Positions 27,376-36,707 of a stretch of 64,000 nt of DNA are shown piece by piece (positions within the stretch are counted from its first letter, which is position 1; each line of letters opens with the position of its first letter). This DNA comes from Gluconacetobacter diazotrophicus PA1 5 (GTDB lineage Bacteria; Pseudomonadota; Alphaproteobacteria; Acetobacterales; Acetobacteraceae), in contig NC_011365.1 in the NCBI RefSeq assembly GCF_000021325.1, forward strand, positions 1,398,501 through 1,462,500, in the 5' to 3' direction. The translations under genes were made by a program, and so were the position numbers. Under the pieces are notes generated by a model. It ran no database searches and was not told the DNA's origin. It saw only the letters and a list, made by a program, of their open reading frames with translations.

Positions 27376-27762
27376 TTAGCTGGGCCGGGTCCGTCCGCTG
27401 GGGTGGATCATGGCCTGGTGCCGTGTCAGCGCCTGGACGACGCGCCGCGCATCGTCCGGGGCCAGGGCCAGGCCGATCGGGCCATAGGCCGGATGCTGGA
27501 AGGCGATCAGCGAGCCCTCGGTCAATGCTTCAGGCTGTATCGCCCAGTTGGTGCGAAAGACCGGCACGACCGGCACGCCCTCGATCGGCGGCGGGGGCGT
27601 GTTTTCGACCATCGCGCGGCGGACGGCACCCAGACTGGCGATCAACTGGGTCAGTTGATCCAGCGAGAGGGTGATTTCACCCTCCTGCCCGCTTGCTTCC
27701 AGAAAGGCCAGGCTCGCGGTCCGGCCGTCGTCGGACAGACTGACCTGCATGCGCGCGCTCAT
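27376..27762 (-). CDS. Conserved-looking hypothetical protein
   Basis: 128 residues, no signal peptide or membrane segment. The start (27762) has GGAGGA at good spacing. It reads as a compact soluble alpha/beta protein: short beta stretches (MQVSLSDDGRTASLAFLEA, GEITLSL), a helix (QLTQLIASLGAVRRAMVE), and a C-terminal LAPDDARRVVQALTRHQ helix. Ends 6 bases from the convergent SDR-like gene and lies just downstream of ispE on the same strand. Function unknown. Confidence 0.7.
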   Translation of the reverse strand: MSARMQVSLSDDGRTASLAFLEASGQEGEITLSLDQLTQLIASLGAVRRAMVENTPPPPIEGVPVVPVFRTNWAIQPEALTEGSLIAFQHPAYGPIGLALAPDDARRVVQALTRHQAMIHPSGRTRPS

Positions 27763-27795
27763 ACCATCCTCCCCCCAACGGAGGGGGACAGTCTA

Positions 27796-28713
27796 TCAGG
27801 TTTCCGCCGGCATTCCATGCAAGCCGCCGGCCCATACCCACCATCCGGGGCGTTCGACCGCCGTCATCGCGTCGCGTGCCGCCTGCGGGCTGTCGAACAG
27901 GGCGAAGCAGGTGGCGCCCGAGCCGCTCATCCTTGCCAGCCGGCAGCCCGGCGCGGCGTCCAGCACCTGCAGGACCGTGCGGATGGTCGGGCAGAGTTCG
28001 CAGGCCGCATCCTGCAGGTCGTTGGTCAGCACCGCCAGGTCGCGCACCATCGCCCCGACATCCGGCCACGCGGACGGCAGGCTGGCCGCCGGGGTGAAGA
28101 CCGGCGCCCGCGCGCGGAACACGGCGGGGGTCGGCACGGCCTCGCCGCAATTCACCAGCATCATGCCGCAGTTCGGCAGCGCCGGCGCGGGGGCCAGTCT
28201 TTCGCCCACGCCGCCCATCCGGGCCGGGCGCTGGTCGATGCAGACCGGGACATCGGCCCCCAGTTCGACCGCCAGCGCCATCAGCCGCGCGCGGGGCGGT
28301 GCCTCGCCCGGCCAGGCCCGCAACAGCAGGCGCAGCGCCGCCGCCGCGTCCGCCGACCCGCCGCCGATTCCCGATGCGACGGGCAGTGATTTTTCCAGCA
28401 CGATCCGCATGGGGGCCAGCCGATCGGTGACCCCCATTTCCGCCCGCAGCCTGCGCGCCGCCTGCAGCACCAGGTTGCTGTCGGTATCGGCCACCAGCCC
28501 GGCGCCGAACGCGCCGGCAATGTCCAGCACCACCGCTTCCCCCTGGCCCGCCGCACCGGGATGCAGGGTCAGGCGGTCCGCCGCCCCGGCGAAGACCGCC
28601 AGGCTGTCCAGCAGGTGATATCCGTCCGGCCGGCGCCCCGTTACATGCAGGTAGAGATTGATTTTCGCATGGGCGGATTCGTGCAGCGTTCCAGTCCCTG
28701 TCGGATCAGTCAC
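27796..28713 (-). CDS. ispE: 4-diphosphocytidyl-2-C-methyl-D-erythritol kinase
   Basis: 305 residues of the GHMP kinase family; phosphorylates CDP-ME in the MEP isoprenoid pathway. AHAKINLYLHVTGRRPDGYH is the N-terminal motif with the catalytic-region Lys. LPVASGIGGGSADAAAAL is the ATP-binding glycine loop, and ARMSGSGATCFALF the C-terminal motif. Start is a GTG at 28713 that overlaps the end of the upstream TPR gene by 8 bases, so translation is probably coupled. Supplies the same pathway as dxs 8 kb away. Confidence 0.93.
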   Translation of the reverse strand: MTDPTGTGTLHESAHAKINLYLHVTGRRPDGYHLLDSLAVFAGAADRLTLHPGAAGQGEAVVLDIAGAFGAGLVADTDSNLVLQAARRLRAEMGVTDRLAPMRIVLEKSLPVASGIGGGSADAAAALRLLLRAWPGEAPPRARLMALAVELGADVPVCIDQRPARMGGVGERLAPAPALPNCGMMLVNCGEAVPTPAVFRARAPVFTPAASLPSAWPDVGAMVRDLAVLTNDLQDAACELCPTIRTVLQVLDAAPGCRLARMSGSGATCFALFDSPQAARDAMTAVERPGWWVWAGGLHGMPAET

Positions 28714-30544
28714 GGTCGGATGGGTCCTTCTTCCGGGCCGCCCCGTCCTGGTCGGGCGGCGGGTCTTCGTGGCCCGATCGGGCGGCATCCGCAAGGGCGG
28801 CAGTGATCTTTTGCACGTCCGACGGATCGGCGGCGGGCAGGGCCTGCGCGACATGCCATTGATTGACGGCCTCACGCGGGCGGCCGGCTTTCCAGTAGGC
28901 CACGCCCAGATGGTAATTGACGGCCGGGTCCTCCGGCGTCTGTTCCGCCGCGCGTTCCAGCAGGGCCAGCCCTTCGGCGATGCGGCCCTGACGCACCAGC
29001 GCCCAGCCCAGGCTGTCGCGAATCGCCGCGTTCTGCGGCTCGACCGCGACGGCGTGCCGCAGCAGGGCTTCGGCCTGCGGCAGGTTCCGGTCATGCTCGA
29101 CCCAGGAATAGCCCAGATAGTTCAGAAGCAGCGCCTCGTTGGGGGCGAGGGCCAGCGCGTGTTCCAGGTCGGCCTGGGCCTGCGGCCAGCGGGCCAGCCG
29201 GTCATAGGCGACGGCACGGCCGAACAGGATTTCCCAGTCGTCGCCCGACAGCCGGCCCGTGGCCGTGATCGCCCGGCTGAAGGACACGGCGGCCCCGGCC
29301 CAGTCCTCGCGCCCGGACTGGATGTCGCCCAGCGTCTGCCAGATCTGCGCCTGCGCAGGCTGCGCGCGGGCCAGGTCGGTCAGGATGCGGATCGCATCGT
29401 CCCCCCGGCCCGTCGCGGCGTCCAGGCGCGCGACCTGCACCTGCATGACCGTCGCCAGCGGGTCGTGGGGAAACGCCTGCGCCACGCCACCATCACGCGC
29501 CTGCGCCACGATAGTATCGCGGGCCGCCGCCGCCTGGCCGCCGTCATACTGCAGCGCGGACAGCAGCAGCCGCGCCTGGCCGAAACCCGGGTCCAGCGCC
29601 AGGGCGAATCGCAGCAGCAGCATGCGCATGTCGCGCACGCCGGCATCATGGGCCAGCCGTCCGGTCGGGTCGGGTATGCGCTCGGCCTCCTGCCCGATCA
29701 GGGCGGAGAGGAACGCATAGGCCTGCGCGATACCCTGGCGCGGTGACGTGACCGGTGGGCGGTCCATCGCGGCCAGCACGCCGTCACGCGCCAGCGACAG
29801 GCCGGCCCCGCCGGCCACCAGGCTGTCGAGCAGCCGCGTGGCCTGGGCGCGATGGCCCTGGGCGATCAGCCAGTGCCCCAGGGCCCAGGTGGAAAACAGG
29901 TCGCGGCCCGGCGATGCGTCCAGGGCCAGACGATAATACCGGTCGGCCCGGTCATGCTGTCCCGCGAGATCGGCGATCAGCGCCGCATGGACGGCATAAT
30001 AGCGGCCCAGCACCCGGTCGGCGGTCCAGGGGTCGATGATCGCCAGCGCCCGGTCGGGCTGGCCGGCGCCCAGAAGGGTCCAGGCATCCAGCAACGGGCG
30101 GATCGCCGCCAGCATCGCATCCTGCTGCACCCGGTCGTAATGCGCCTTCGCGTCCGACCAGCGTCCGACCCGGACCGCGTCATTGCCCATGACCAGTTCG
30201 GCCATCAACTGCCCCGGCAGGCGCGCCGCCAGGCCGGCCGCCGCATCGTCGCCCGCCAGCGCGCTGTACAGGAACGCCTGCCGCAGCAGGACGGGCCGGG
30301 AGGGGTCGAGCCCATAGGCCTGGCGGAAGGCCGACGCCGCGACGGCGTCGTCGCCTTCCAGCGCCGCGACGGTGGCCACCAGCATGGACCCCGACAACCC
30401 GTCCGGCCACGGCGCCGCCGCCACCGTCACGGCAGGGGGCTGCATGGACGGAGCGGGGGCCGCCGCCCACGCGCCGGCGGGCACGGCCGCCAGCGGTGCT
30501 ACGATGGCCAACGCGGCCGTGCATACGAGGTGAAAACGCTGCAT
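28706..30544 (-). CDS. Exported TPR-repeat protein
   Basis: 612 residues. Signal peptide about 1-27 (AALAIVAPLAAVPAGAWA). The remainder is a long array of TPR helix pairs: clear units are WQTLGDIQSGREDWAGAAVSFSRAI, LNYLGYSWVEHDRNLPQAEALLRHAVAVEP, and IRDSLGWALVRQGRIAEGLALLERAAE. A charged tail (DPPPDQDGAARKKDPSDRD) ends it. Probably a periplasmic or outer-membrane-associated scaffold. It overlaps ispE by 8 bases, a common arrangement in Acetobacteraceae-like genomes (inference). Partner unknown. Confidence 0.82.
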   Translation of the reverse strand: MQRFHLVCTAALAIVAPLAAVPAGAWAAAPAPSMQPPAVTVAAAPWPDGLSGSMLVATVAALEGDDAVAASAFRQAYGLDPSRPVLLRQAFLYSALAGDDAAAGLAARLPGQLMAELVMGNDAVRVGRWSDAKAHYDRVQQDAMLAAIRPLLDAWTLLGAGQPDRALAIIDPWTADRVLGRYYAVHAALIADLAGQHDRADRYYRLALDASPGRDLFSTWALGHWLIAQGHRAQATRLLDSLVAGGAGLSLARDGVLAAMDRPPVTSPRQGIAQAYAFLSALIGQEAERIPDPTGRLAHDAGVRDMRMLLLRFALALDPGFGQARLLLSALQYDGGQAAAARDTIVAQARDGGVAQAFPHDPLATVMQVQVARLDAATGRGDDAIRILTDLARAQPAQAQIWQTLGDIQSGREDWAGAAVSFSRAITATGRLSGDDWEILFGRAVAYDRLARWPQAQADLEHALALAPNEALLLNYLGYSWVEHDRNLPQAEALLRHAVAVEPQNAAIRDSLGWALVRQGRIAEGLALLERAAEQTPEDPAVNYHLGVAYWKAGRPREAVNQWHVAQALPAADPSDVQKITAALADAARSGHEDPPPDQDGAARKKDPSDRD

Positions 30545-30644
30545 GATGGCGGACCCTACCCCGCGTCGGGTAAACTGCCAAACCCTGTCGGATGGCGCGT
30601 GGCCGCCCGGCGACCACCCGCATGCAAGAGGCCGCCCGGACCGG

Positions 30645-31472
30645 ATGATGGACGCACTCGCGCTGCTGCAACTTTACGCCGAATGGGGGGCGGATGTCGC
30701 GTTCGACGACAGTCCGACGGACCACCTGGCCGCGCGGCCGCCCCCCCCGGCCCGCGCCGGCATCCCCCCCGCGCGCGACGACGCCCCCAGCCCCCCGGCG
30801 CGCCCTGCCGGCCGCGCGGCCGTGGAGCCGGATGACGGGCTGACCCTGGTCGAACGCGCGATTCGCCAGGCCCGGGACGCCGCGGCGGCGGCCGAGAACC
30901 TGCCGGCCCTCCACGCCGCGCTGGCGGCATTCGGGGGCTGCGCCCTGCGCGACACCGCCACCCATACCGTGGTGCCGGAAGGCCCCGCGGGGGCCCGCCT
31001 GCTGCTGATCGGCGAGCCGCCGGACGCGGCCGAGGACCGGAGCGGCACCGCCTTCGCCGGGCCGGCCGGGCAGATCCTGGACCGGATGCTGACCAGCATC
31101 GGCCTGGCCCGGACCGACATGCTGCTGGCGCCGGTCATCCCCTGGCGACCGCCCGGCGAGCGCCCCCCCTCTGCCGCCGAGCTGCAGATCTGCGCGCCGT
31201 TCCTGCATCGGCTGATCGTGCTGGCGAACCCCCGCCGGATCATCCTGATGGGCAACACGCCCGCTCGCCTGCTGACCGGCGAGCAGGGGGGAATCGCGCG
31301 CCTGCGCGGCCGCTGGCGCGACGTCGCGATCCCCGGCCTGGGCCGGGCGATACCCATCCTGCCGATGCGCCATCCATCGCAGTTGGGCGCCAGTCCGGCG
31401 GCCCGGCGCGACGCCTGGAAGGATATCGTGCTGCTGCGCACGACGCTGGATCAGGACCAGGATACAGAGTGA
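30645..31472 (+). CDS. Uracil-DNA glycosylase, family-4-like
   Basis: 275 residues from ATG 30645 (MMDALALLQLYAEWGADVAF). After a proline-rich linker, the UDG domain has the water-activating/recognition motif LLLIGEPPDAAED...GTAFAGPAGQILDRML and the C-terminal MRHPSQLG. Family 4 enzymes remove uracil from DNA and usually carry a 4Fe-4S cluster on four Cys. Here only two equivalent Cys remain (GGCALRDTATH and QICAPFL). The others are Phe (AAFGGC) and Trp (IPWRPPGER). Divergent from the TPR gene. Confidence 0.85.
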   Translation: MMDALALLQLYAEWGADVAFDDSPTDHLAARPPPPARAGIPPARDDAPSPPARPAGRAAVEPDDGLTLVERAIRQARDAAAAAENLPALHAALAAFGGCALRDTATHTVVPEGPAGARLLLIGEPPDAAEDRSGTAFAGPAGQILDRMLTSIGLARTDMLLAPVIPWRPPGERPPSAAELQICAPFLHRLIVLANPRRIILMGNTPARLLTGEQGGIARLRGRWRDVAIPGLGRAIPILPMRHPSQLGASPAARRDAWKDIVLLRTTLDQDQDTE

Positions 31473-31576
31473 AACAGTAAGCAGGAAAACGCGGTTTGAA
31501 TTCTGTCCGGATTGTGGCGAAAACTGTGTTTATTGCGTCGCAACATACGAATTATTCGCTCTCGACATCCCTGCCT

Positions 31577-31600
31577 AAACCGCCGTTTTTACTGCGGTTT
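31577..31600. terminator. Weak hairpin after the uracil-DNA glycosylase gene
   Basis: AAACCGC (31577-31583) pairs with GCGGTTT (31594-31600) around a T-rich ten-base loop. It lies about 105 bases after the UDG stop and 86 before the transglycosylase gene. Could be a terminator or part of the latter's leader. Confidence 0.3.
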
Positions 31601-31685
31601 GGCCATCTGTTCTGATGCCATACTGATTGCCCCGCACGCAAAAGGCTTGCCTTCCGGGGAATAACCCCTTAGACGCCCCTCGGCC

Positions 31686-33692
31686 ATGCGAGGGACAACA
31701 CACACACCCCCACAGATCGCGGTCCGGGCCTTTCTGGCCGGTGCCGCCCTTCTGGCAGGAGCGACGTTCACGCCGCTGCGTGTCCAGACCGCGAACGCCC
31801 GGAACACGGACGGACATCCGTCCGGCCCGGGCGAGCGGAACGAGGAAACGGCCCTGGCCATGCCGCGGATCGCGCCGCCTGGTGGCGGAGCGGTCGGACT
31901 GGCCCAGCCGCTGAGCCCGGACGTCGTCGCCCAGGTACGCCGGATCTTCAGCCTGCAGCGCGCGGGGGCGTTCGACGACGCCATCCGGGAGACCGCGCAA
32001 TTGCGCGACGACACTCTGCTGGGCGACATCCTGGCCGACCGCTACCTGAATCCCGCCTATCATCCCGCGCCGGGGCAGTTGCGGCTGTGGCTGCGCACCT
32101 TTTCCACCCTGGCCGACGCCCCCGCCATCCACACGCTGCTGGCCGGCCTGTCGCCGCGCGGCGCCAGCCTGCCGCCGCTGCCCGCGCAGATGGCGCTGGC
32201 GGCCGGCACCGGAGCGGCGGCCATGCGCCCGCCGGAAGAGGACGATCCCGCCGGCCGGGCCTTCGCCCGCAACCCGCTGCTGGACCGGACGGTGCGCGAC
32301 CGGGCCGAGCAGGGGGTGAAGGGCGCGCGCAGCGCGCTGCACCTGATCAAGATCACGCCGGGCATCGGCGACCTGTATGCCGCGCAGTTGCGCGCCGAGG
32401 TCGCGATGACGCTGTTCAGCGCGGGCGAAACCGCCCTGGCGCTGCGGACGGGGCAGGATGCCTTCATCCAGTCCGGCGGCCGGATCGGCCTGGCCGGCTA
32501 TGTCGCCGGCCTGGCGGCCTGGCGCCGGGGACGGCCCGACATTGCCGAACCGCTGTTCGAAGGCGCGTCGCGCGCCGAGCTGACGGCGGCCGGCATCCGG
32601 GCCGGCGCCGCCTTCTGGGCGGCCCGGGCGCACCGCAATACCGGCGACCTGGCGGCCTATCATCCCTGGCTGCATCGCGCCGCCGCCGCCCCGCACACGT
32701 TCTACGGCCTGCTGGCGGCCCAGTTGCTGGGCCTGCGCCCGGCGAAGGGCCAGCACGCCGCGGACACGTCCCTTCCCGGTGAGCCCCTTTCCGGCGAACC
32801 CGCCGCGCCGTCCGCCATGCCGGCGGAAGACCGGACGATGCTGCATGCCGGCGCGCCGGTCATGGGCGAAATCGACGTGGACGCCGTGGCCGCGAAACCG
32901 GCCGGGCGGCGGGCCTTCGCCCTGTTGCAGGTCGGCGAGACGGCCCGGGCGGAAGCCGCCCTGCGCCGCCTGTGGCCCGAGGTGCAGGGCGATGCCGCCC
33001 TGTGCCGCTCGATCCAGCTTGTGGCCGATGCCGCCGGGCTGACGGGCCTGTCGGCGCAATTGTCGTCGCTGCTGGCATCACAGGGCGCGCCCCAGCCGGC
33101 CGTGCCCTCCCGCTTTCCGACGCCGCGCCTGGCGCCCAGCCATGGGTTCAGGGTCGATCCGGCGCTGGTCTATGCCCTGACGCGCCTGGAATCGAATTTC
33201 GACAGCGGGGCGATTTCCGGGTCCGGCGCGCATGGGCTGATGCAGATCATGCCGACGACCGCCAGCTTCGTGACCGGCAGGACCCGGCGTTTCGAAGCGG
33301 CCCCGGCGCTGCTGCACAATGCGGCGACGAACCTGGATATCGGGCAGCTCTACGTCCTTTACCTGGCGCACCTGAGCGAACAGCATGCCGGCGGCCGTCA
33401 CCCGTCCGGCGGCGACCTGGTGCGGCTGCTGGCCAGCTACAATGCCGGGCCGGGGGCGATTTCCCGACAGGAAGCCCTGAACGATTGCGGTGACGACCCG
33501 CTGCTGTTCATCGAAAGCCTGCCCAGCGCCGAGACGCGGGATTACGTCCATCGCGCCCTGACCTATCTGTGGATCTATGCCGACCAGATGGGCCTGCCCA
33601 CGCCGTCGCTGGAAACCCTGGCGCGCAACGAATGGCCCGCCTTCGCCGCCGAGCAGGACCTGGCCGGCCGCCACTTCCACACCATACACTGA
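31686..33692 (+). CDS. Soluble-type lytic murein transglycosylase (SLT family)
   Basis: 668 residues. An N-terminal hydrophobic signal (RAFLAGAALLAGATF) targets it to the periplasm. A long helical superhelix domain (about 85-460) precedes the catalytic SLT domain (about 485-620). Catalytic Glu lies in YALTRLESNFDSGAISGSG; next come AHGLMQIMPTTA and LLASYNAGPGAI, standard SLT motifs, and an ending ETRDYVHRALTYLWIY. It cleaves peptidoglycan glycan strands with 1,6-anhydro product formation. Length and layout resemble Slt70. Confidence 0.92.
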   Translation: MRGTTHTPPQIAVRAFLAGAALLAGATFTPLRVQTANARNTDGHPSGPGERNEETALAMPRIAPPGGGAVGLAQPLSPDVVAQVRRIFSLQRAGAFDDAIRETAQLRDDTLLGDILADRYLNPAYHPAPGQLRLWLRTFSTLADAPAIHTLLAGLSPRGASLPPLPAQMALAAGTGAAAMRPPEEDDPAGRAFARNPLLDRTVRDRAEQGVKGARSALHLIKITPGIGDLYAAQLRAEVAMTLFSAGETALALRTGQDAFIQSGGRIGLAGYVAGLAAWRRGRPDIAEPLFEGASRAELTAAGIRAGAAFWAARAHRNTGDLAAYHPWLHRAAAAPHTFYGLLAAQLLGLRPAKGQHAADTSLPGEPLSGEPAAPSAMPAEDRTMLHAGAPVMGEIDVDAVAAKPAGRRAFALLQVGETARAEAALRRLWPEVQGDAALCRSIQLVADAAGLTGLSAQLSSLLASQGAPQPAVPSRFPTPRLAPSHGFRVDPALVYALTRLESNFDSGAISGSGAHGLMQIMPTTASFVTGRTRRFEAAPALLHNAATNLDIGQLYVLYLAHLSEQHAGGRHPSGGDLVRLLASYNAGPGAISRQEALNDCGDDPLLFIESLPSAETRDYVHRALTYLWIYADQMGLPTPSLETLARNEWPAFAAEQDLAGRHFHTIH

Positions 33693-33728
33693 AGGTCGGC
33701 CCGGAAGGGCGGCCTGGACCCGGGCGGT

Positions 33729-35015
33729 TCAGTCCGCCAGCGCCTGACGGCTGGCCCGGACCTTCACAACCCGCCGCTGGTCGGTCTCCAGGACCTCGAA
33801 CAGCCAGCCGGAAAACACGACCTTGTCCCCCGTCGCCGGCACGCGGCGCAGCAGCGCCAGGATCAGGCCGCCCAGCGTGTGGTAGCTGCCTTCGTCCGGC
33901 AGGTCGGACAGGCCCAGGCGGTCCTTGACCTCGTCGGCGGGCATGAAGCCGTCCAGGATCAGCACGTCGTCCTGCGCCATGCGCTTCTTGGGGGTGCTGC
34001 CCGGTTCGTGGTGTTCGCCCACGATGGCCTCGAACAGGTCCGAGGCGGTCACGATCCCTTCGAACGACCCGTATTCGTCCAGCACCAGCGCGATGCCCAG
34101 GGGCACGGTGCGCATCCGTTCGACCATGTCGAAGGCCGAGATCGTGTCGGGGACCACCACGGGCTTGCGCAGCCCCGATTCGATCGTGACCGGCCGCCCG
34201 TCCAGCAGGCGGTCCAGCATGTCCTTCGCCAGGATGACGCCCACCGGATTGTCGACCCCGCCGTCGCAGACCACGATGCGGGTATAGACGGTGTTGCGCA
34301 GGGTACGGCGCAGTTCCTCACGGCTGGCGTGGCGTTCGATCCAGAACAGCTCGTTGCGCGGCGTCATGATGGCACGGACCGGCCGGTCCGCCAGGCGCAG
34401 CAGGCGCTCGATCATGTCGCGCTCCTCCTGCTCCAGCACGCCGGACTGCGCGCCTTCGGCGATATAGGCCTTCAGTTCTTCCTCGGTCAGGGCTTCGCGG
34501 GTCATGGCGCCCACGCCCATCAGGCGCAGCACCAGGTTCGAGGACCGCCCCAGCAGCCAGACGGCCGGGCGCGTGACGCGGGCCAGGCCTTCCAACGGCA
34601 GCGACAGCCGCGCCGCGACGATTTCGGGATGGCGCAGCGCAAGCTGCTTGGGCACCAGTTCGCCCAGCACCAGCATCAGCGAGGTGATCGCCACCACCAC
34701 GACCGTCATCGACAGTTCGGCGGCGAACGGACGCAAGGCCGGAAACCGCGCCAGCCAGGGCGTCAGGTACCCTTCGATCTGCGTGCCGCCGAACGTACCT
34801 TCCAGGATCGAGACCAGGGTGATGCCGACCTGCACCGTGGGCAGGAAGCTCTGCGGGTCCTCGGCCAGGCGCAGGGCCCGCTCGGCGCCCTTCACCCCGC
34901 TGCGGTGCATGATCATCAGGCGCGTGCGGCGCGCCGAGATCAGGGCCAGTTCCCCCATGGCGAAGATGCCATTGATGAGAACGAGGAGAAAAATGACGAC
35001 AAGCGGCGCGATCAT
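33729..35015 (-). CDS. Hemolysin-family / CNNM-CorC-type membrane protein with CBS pair
   Basis: 428 residues. DUF21 (CNNM transmembrane) domain at 1-190: NGIFAMGELALISARRTRL, then VGITLVSILEGTFGG and LVLGELVPKQLALRHPE. Two CBS domains (about 205-330) start at RAIMTPRNELFWIE and ALVLDEYGSFEGIVTASDLFE. The C-terminal CorC_HlyC domain (about 345-425) has LILDGFMPADEVKDRLGL and TLGGLILALLRRVP. Family members are linked to Mg2+/Co2+ efflux; 'hemolysin' is a historical label. Convergent with the SLT gene. Confidence 0.92.
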   Translation of the reverse strand: MIAPLVVIFLLVLINGIFAMGELALISARRTRLMIMHRSGVKGAERALRLAEDPQSFLPTVQVGITLVSILEGTFGGTQIEGYLTPWLARFPALRPFAAELSMTVVVVAITSLMLVLGELVPKQLALRHPEIVAARLSLPLEGLARVTRPAVWLLGRSSNLVLRLMGVGAMTREALTEEELKAYIAEGAQSGVLEQEERDMIERLLRLADRPVRAIMTPRNELFWIERHASREELRRTLRNTVYTRIVVCDGGVDNPVGVILAKDMLDRLLDGRPVTIESGLRKPVVVPDTISAFDMVERMRTVPLGIALVLDEYGSFEGIVTASDLFEAIVGEHHEPGSTPKKRMAQDDVLILDGFMPADEVKDRLGLSDLPDEGSYHTLGGLILALLRRVPATGDKVVFSGWLFEVLETDQRRVVKVRASRQALAD

Positions 35016-35088
35016 GATGGAAGCGATCTTATACCAATCGGCGGAAGCAATCCGAACTGTGGCAAAAAAGACGCGATGAATATGAAAA

Positions 35089-35109
35089 TGGCGGGGACAA
35101 GCCCCGCCA
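35089..35109 (-). terminator. Intrinsic terminator of hpnH
   Basis: TGGCGGGG (35089-35096) pairs with CCCCGCCA (35102-35109) around a five-base loop. Read on the minus strand it is followed by TTTTCATATTC, and it lies 28 bases past the hpnH stop, so it most likely ends the hpnH transcript. Confidence 0.75.
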
Positions 35110-35136
35110 CTTCAGATCGCGTCCGTCGCGCACCGC

Positions 35137-36315
35137 TCAGTCGGCGGCGGTCTCGACGGCCGGCGCGTCCACGACGGTGACGCGCGGCGGCTTGGCCGGC
35201 TTCTTCGCCGCGGCCAGTTCGGCCATGCGGGCATCGACATGCTGGGTGTAGACGTATTCGGCCGGACGCTGGTTGGCCAGCGAGATTTCAGGAACCATCG
35301 GCTTTTCGGTCTCGGGCCCGAACAGGGCGACCTTGGCGATGTGCCAGGGGCGGCGCACGGCGTCCATCACGGCGGTGGATTCATACCCGGAATGGACCAT
35401 GCAGTCGGCGCATTTTTCGTAATTGCCGGTGCCGTAATCATCCCACTTGGTGTCGTCCATCAGTTCCTGGAACGTCTTGGCGTAGCCTTCGCCCAGCAGG
35501 TAGCACGGACGCTGCCAGCCGAAGACGTTGCGCAGCGGCTTGCCCCACGGGGTGCAATGATATTCCTCATTCCCCGCAAGGAAGTTCAGGAACAGCGGCG
35601 ACTGCGTGAAGCGCCACTTCTTGCCCTTGCCCAGGCGGAAGACGTCGCGGAAAAGCTGCTTCGTCTTCTGGCGATTCAGGAAGTGGGCCTGGTCCGGCGC
35701 GCGCTCGTAGGCATAACCCGGGGCGGTCATGATGCCGTCCACGCCCATGGCCATGACTTCGTCGAAGAAGGCGGCCAGGCGCTTGGGGTCGGTCCCGTCG
35801 AACACCGTGCAGTTGATCGACAGGCGGAAGCCGCGGGCCTTGGCCTTCTTGATCGCGGCCACGGCGCGTTCGTACACGCCGTCCTGGCAGACCGAGGCAT
35901 CATGCATCGCCTGGTCGCCATCCAGATGCACGTCCCACGAGAAGAAGGGCGACGGCTCGTAATCGTCCATCTTCTTTTCGAGCAGAAGGGCATTGGTGCA
36001 GAGATAGACGTATTTCTTGCGCGCGATCAGGCCCCGGACGATGTCCGGCATTTCCTTGTGCAGCAAGGGCTCGCCACCCGCGATCGCGATGACGGGGGCA
36101 CCGGCCTCGGTATCCGCGTCCAGGCATTCCTGCACGCTCATGCGCTGGTTCAGGATCTGCGCCGGGTAATCGATCTTGCCGCACCCCGCGCAGGCCAGGT
36201 TGCACCTGAACAGCGGTTCGAGCATCAGGACAAGCGGGTAACGTTTCCGGCCGGTCACGTGCTGCTTCACGACGTAAGCACCCACCCTGACAGCCTGCAT
36301 AATAGGAACGGCCAT
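35137..36315 (-). CDS. hpnH: Adenosyl-hopene transferase HpnH (radical SAM)
   Basis: 392 residues. The radical-SAM cluster motif is FRCNLACAGCGKIDYP (CxxxCxxC) near residue 38. AIAGGEPLLHKEM follows as the SAM-binding GGEPL motif, and WDVHLDGDQAMHDASV, CTPWGKPLRNVFGWQRPCYLL and YEKCADCMVHSGYE are typical of HpnH. The enzyme joins 5'-deoxyadenosyl to diploptene, the first step of hopanoid side-chain extension. A Lys/Pro-rich tail of about 35 residues (AAAKKPAKPPRVTV) follows the core. Monocistronic, divergent from the dxs-hpnMIJK run. Confidence 0.95.
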   Translation of the reverse strand: MAVPIMQAVRVGAYVVKQHVTGRKRYPLVLMLEPLFRCNLACAGCGKIDYPAQILNQRMSVQECLDADTEAGAPVIAIAGGEPLLHKEMPDIVRGLIARKKYVYLCTNALLLEKKMDDYEPSPFFSWDVHLDGDQAMHDASVCQDGVYERAVAAIKKAKARGFRLSINCTVFDGTDPKRLAAFFDEVMAMGVDGIMTAPGYAYERAPDQAHFLNRQKTKQLFRDVFRLGKGKKWRFTQSPLFLNFLAGNEEYHCTPWGKPLRNVFGWQRPCYLLGEGYAKTFQELMDDTKWDDYGTGNYEKCADCMVHSGYESTAVMDAVRRPWHIAKVALFGPETEKPMVPEISLANQRPAEYVYTQHVDARMAELAAAKKPAKPPRVTVVDAPAVETAAD

Positions 36316-36707
36316 GAAACCTCTGCTCCTGCGCCGGCGATATGCCGGCCCTCTTCAAATCATGTGACCTTATTATGGACACGTTCGTACGAAGGATAAC
36401 AACCCCGGGGCCGTCCAAGCTGTGCGCGAAAGACATATCGCGGTTGCGGACATGCTACGCCACGCGATCCCGTTCCCGGGGGTATAGGACAAGTCGGGTG
36501 TTATACTCAATTCCCATCGCATGTCCTACCGCATGCACTGTGCCTTAATAACCACACCTGACAGCGAGAGGCTGTCTTTGCTTCCGCCCCGGGAGTAGAA
36601 CCCGAACTGGAACAGGCCGAGGGGCGTTACGAGCATCCGGCTCGGAGACGTCGAAGCAGACTGGACCAGGAGTCGCCCGTCCCCGGACGATATCCCGGCA
36701 AACATAT
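36316..36707. other. Divergent hpnH-dxs intergenic region
   Basis: 392 bases with no protein gene and a locally lower GC content. It must hold promoters for both directions. A GACAGC-GAGAG-GCTGTC hairpin lies at 36560-36576. A TPP riboswitch was looked for because dxs is a TPP enzyme; no CUGAGA/thi-box pattern was seen. Confidence 0.5.
36499..36507 (+). promoter_or_regulatory. Candidate extended -10 promoter for dxs
   Basis: TGTTATACT is a good extended -10 (TGnTATACT), about 200 bases before the dxs start. No convincing -35 is seen 17 bases upstream, which an extended -10 may not need. It implies a long leader containing the 36560-36576 hairpin. Confidence 0.35.

Noticed and set aside
36541-36707. 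Possible TPP riboswitch in the dxs leader.
   Set aside because: No thi-box core (CUGAGA...GAUAAUGCC) is present; only an ordinary GACAGC/GCTGTC hairpin.
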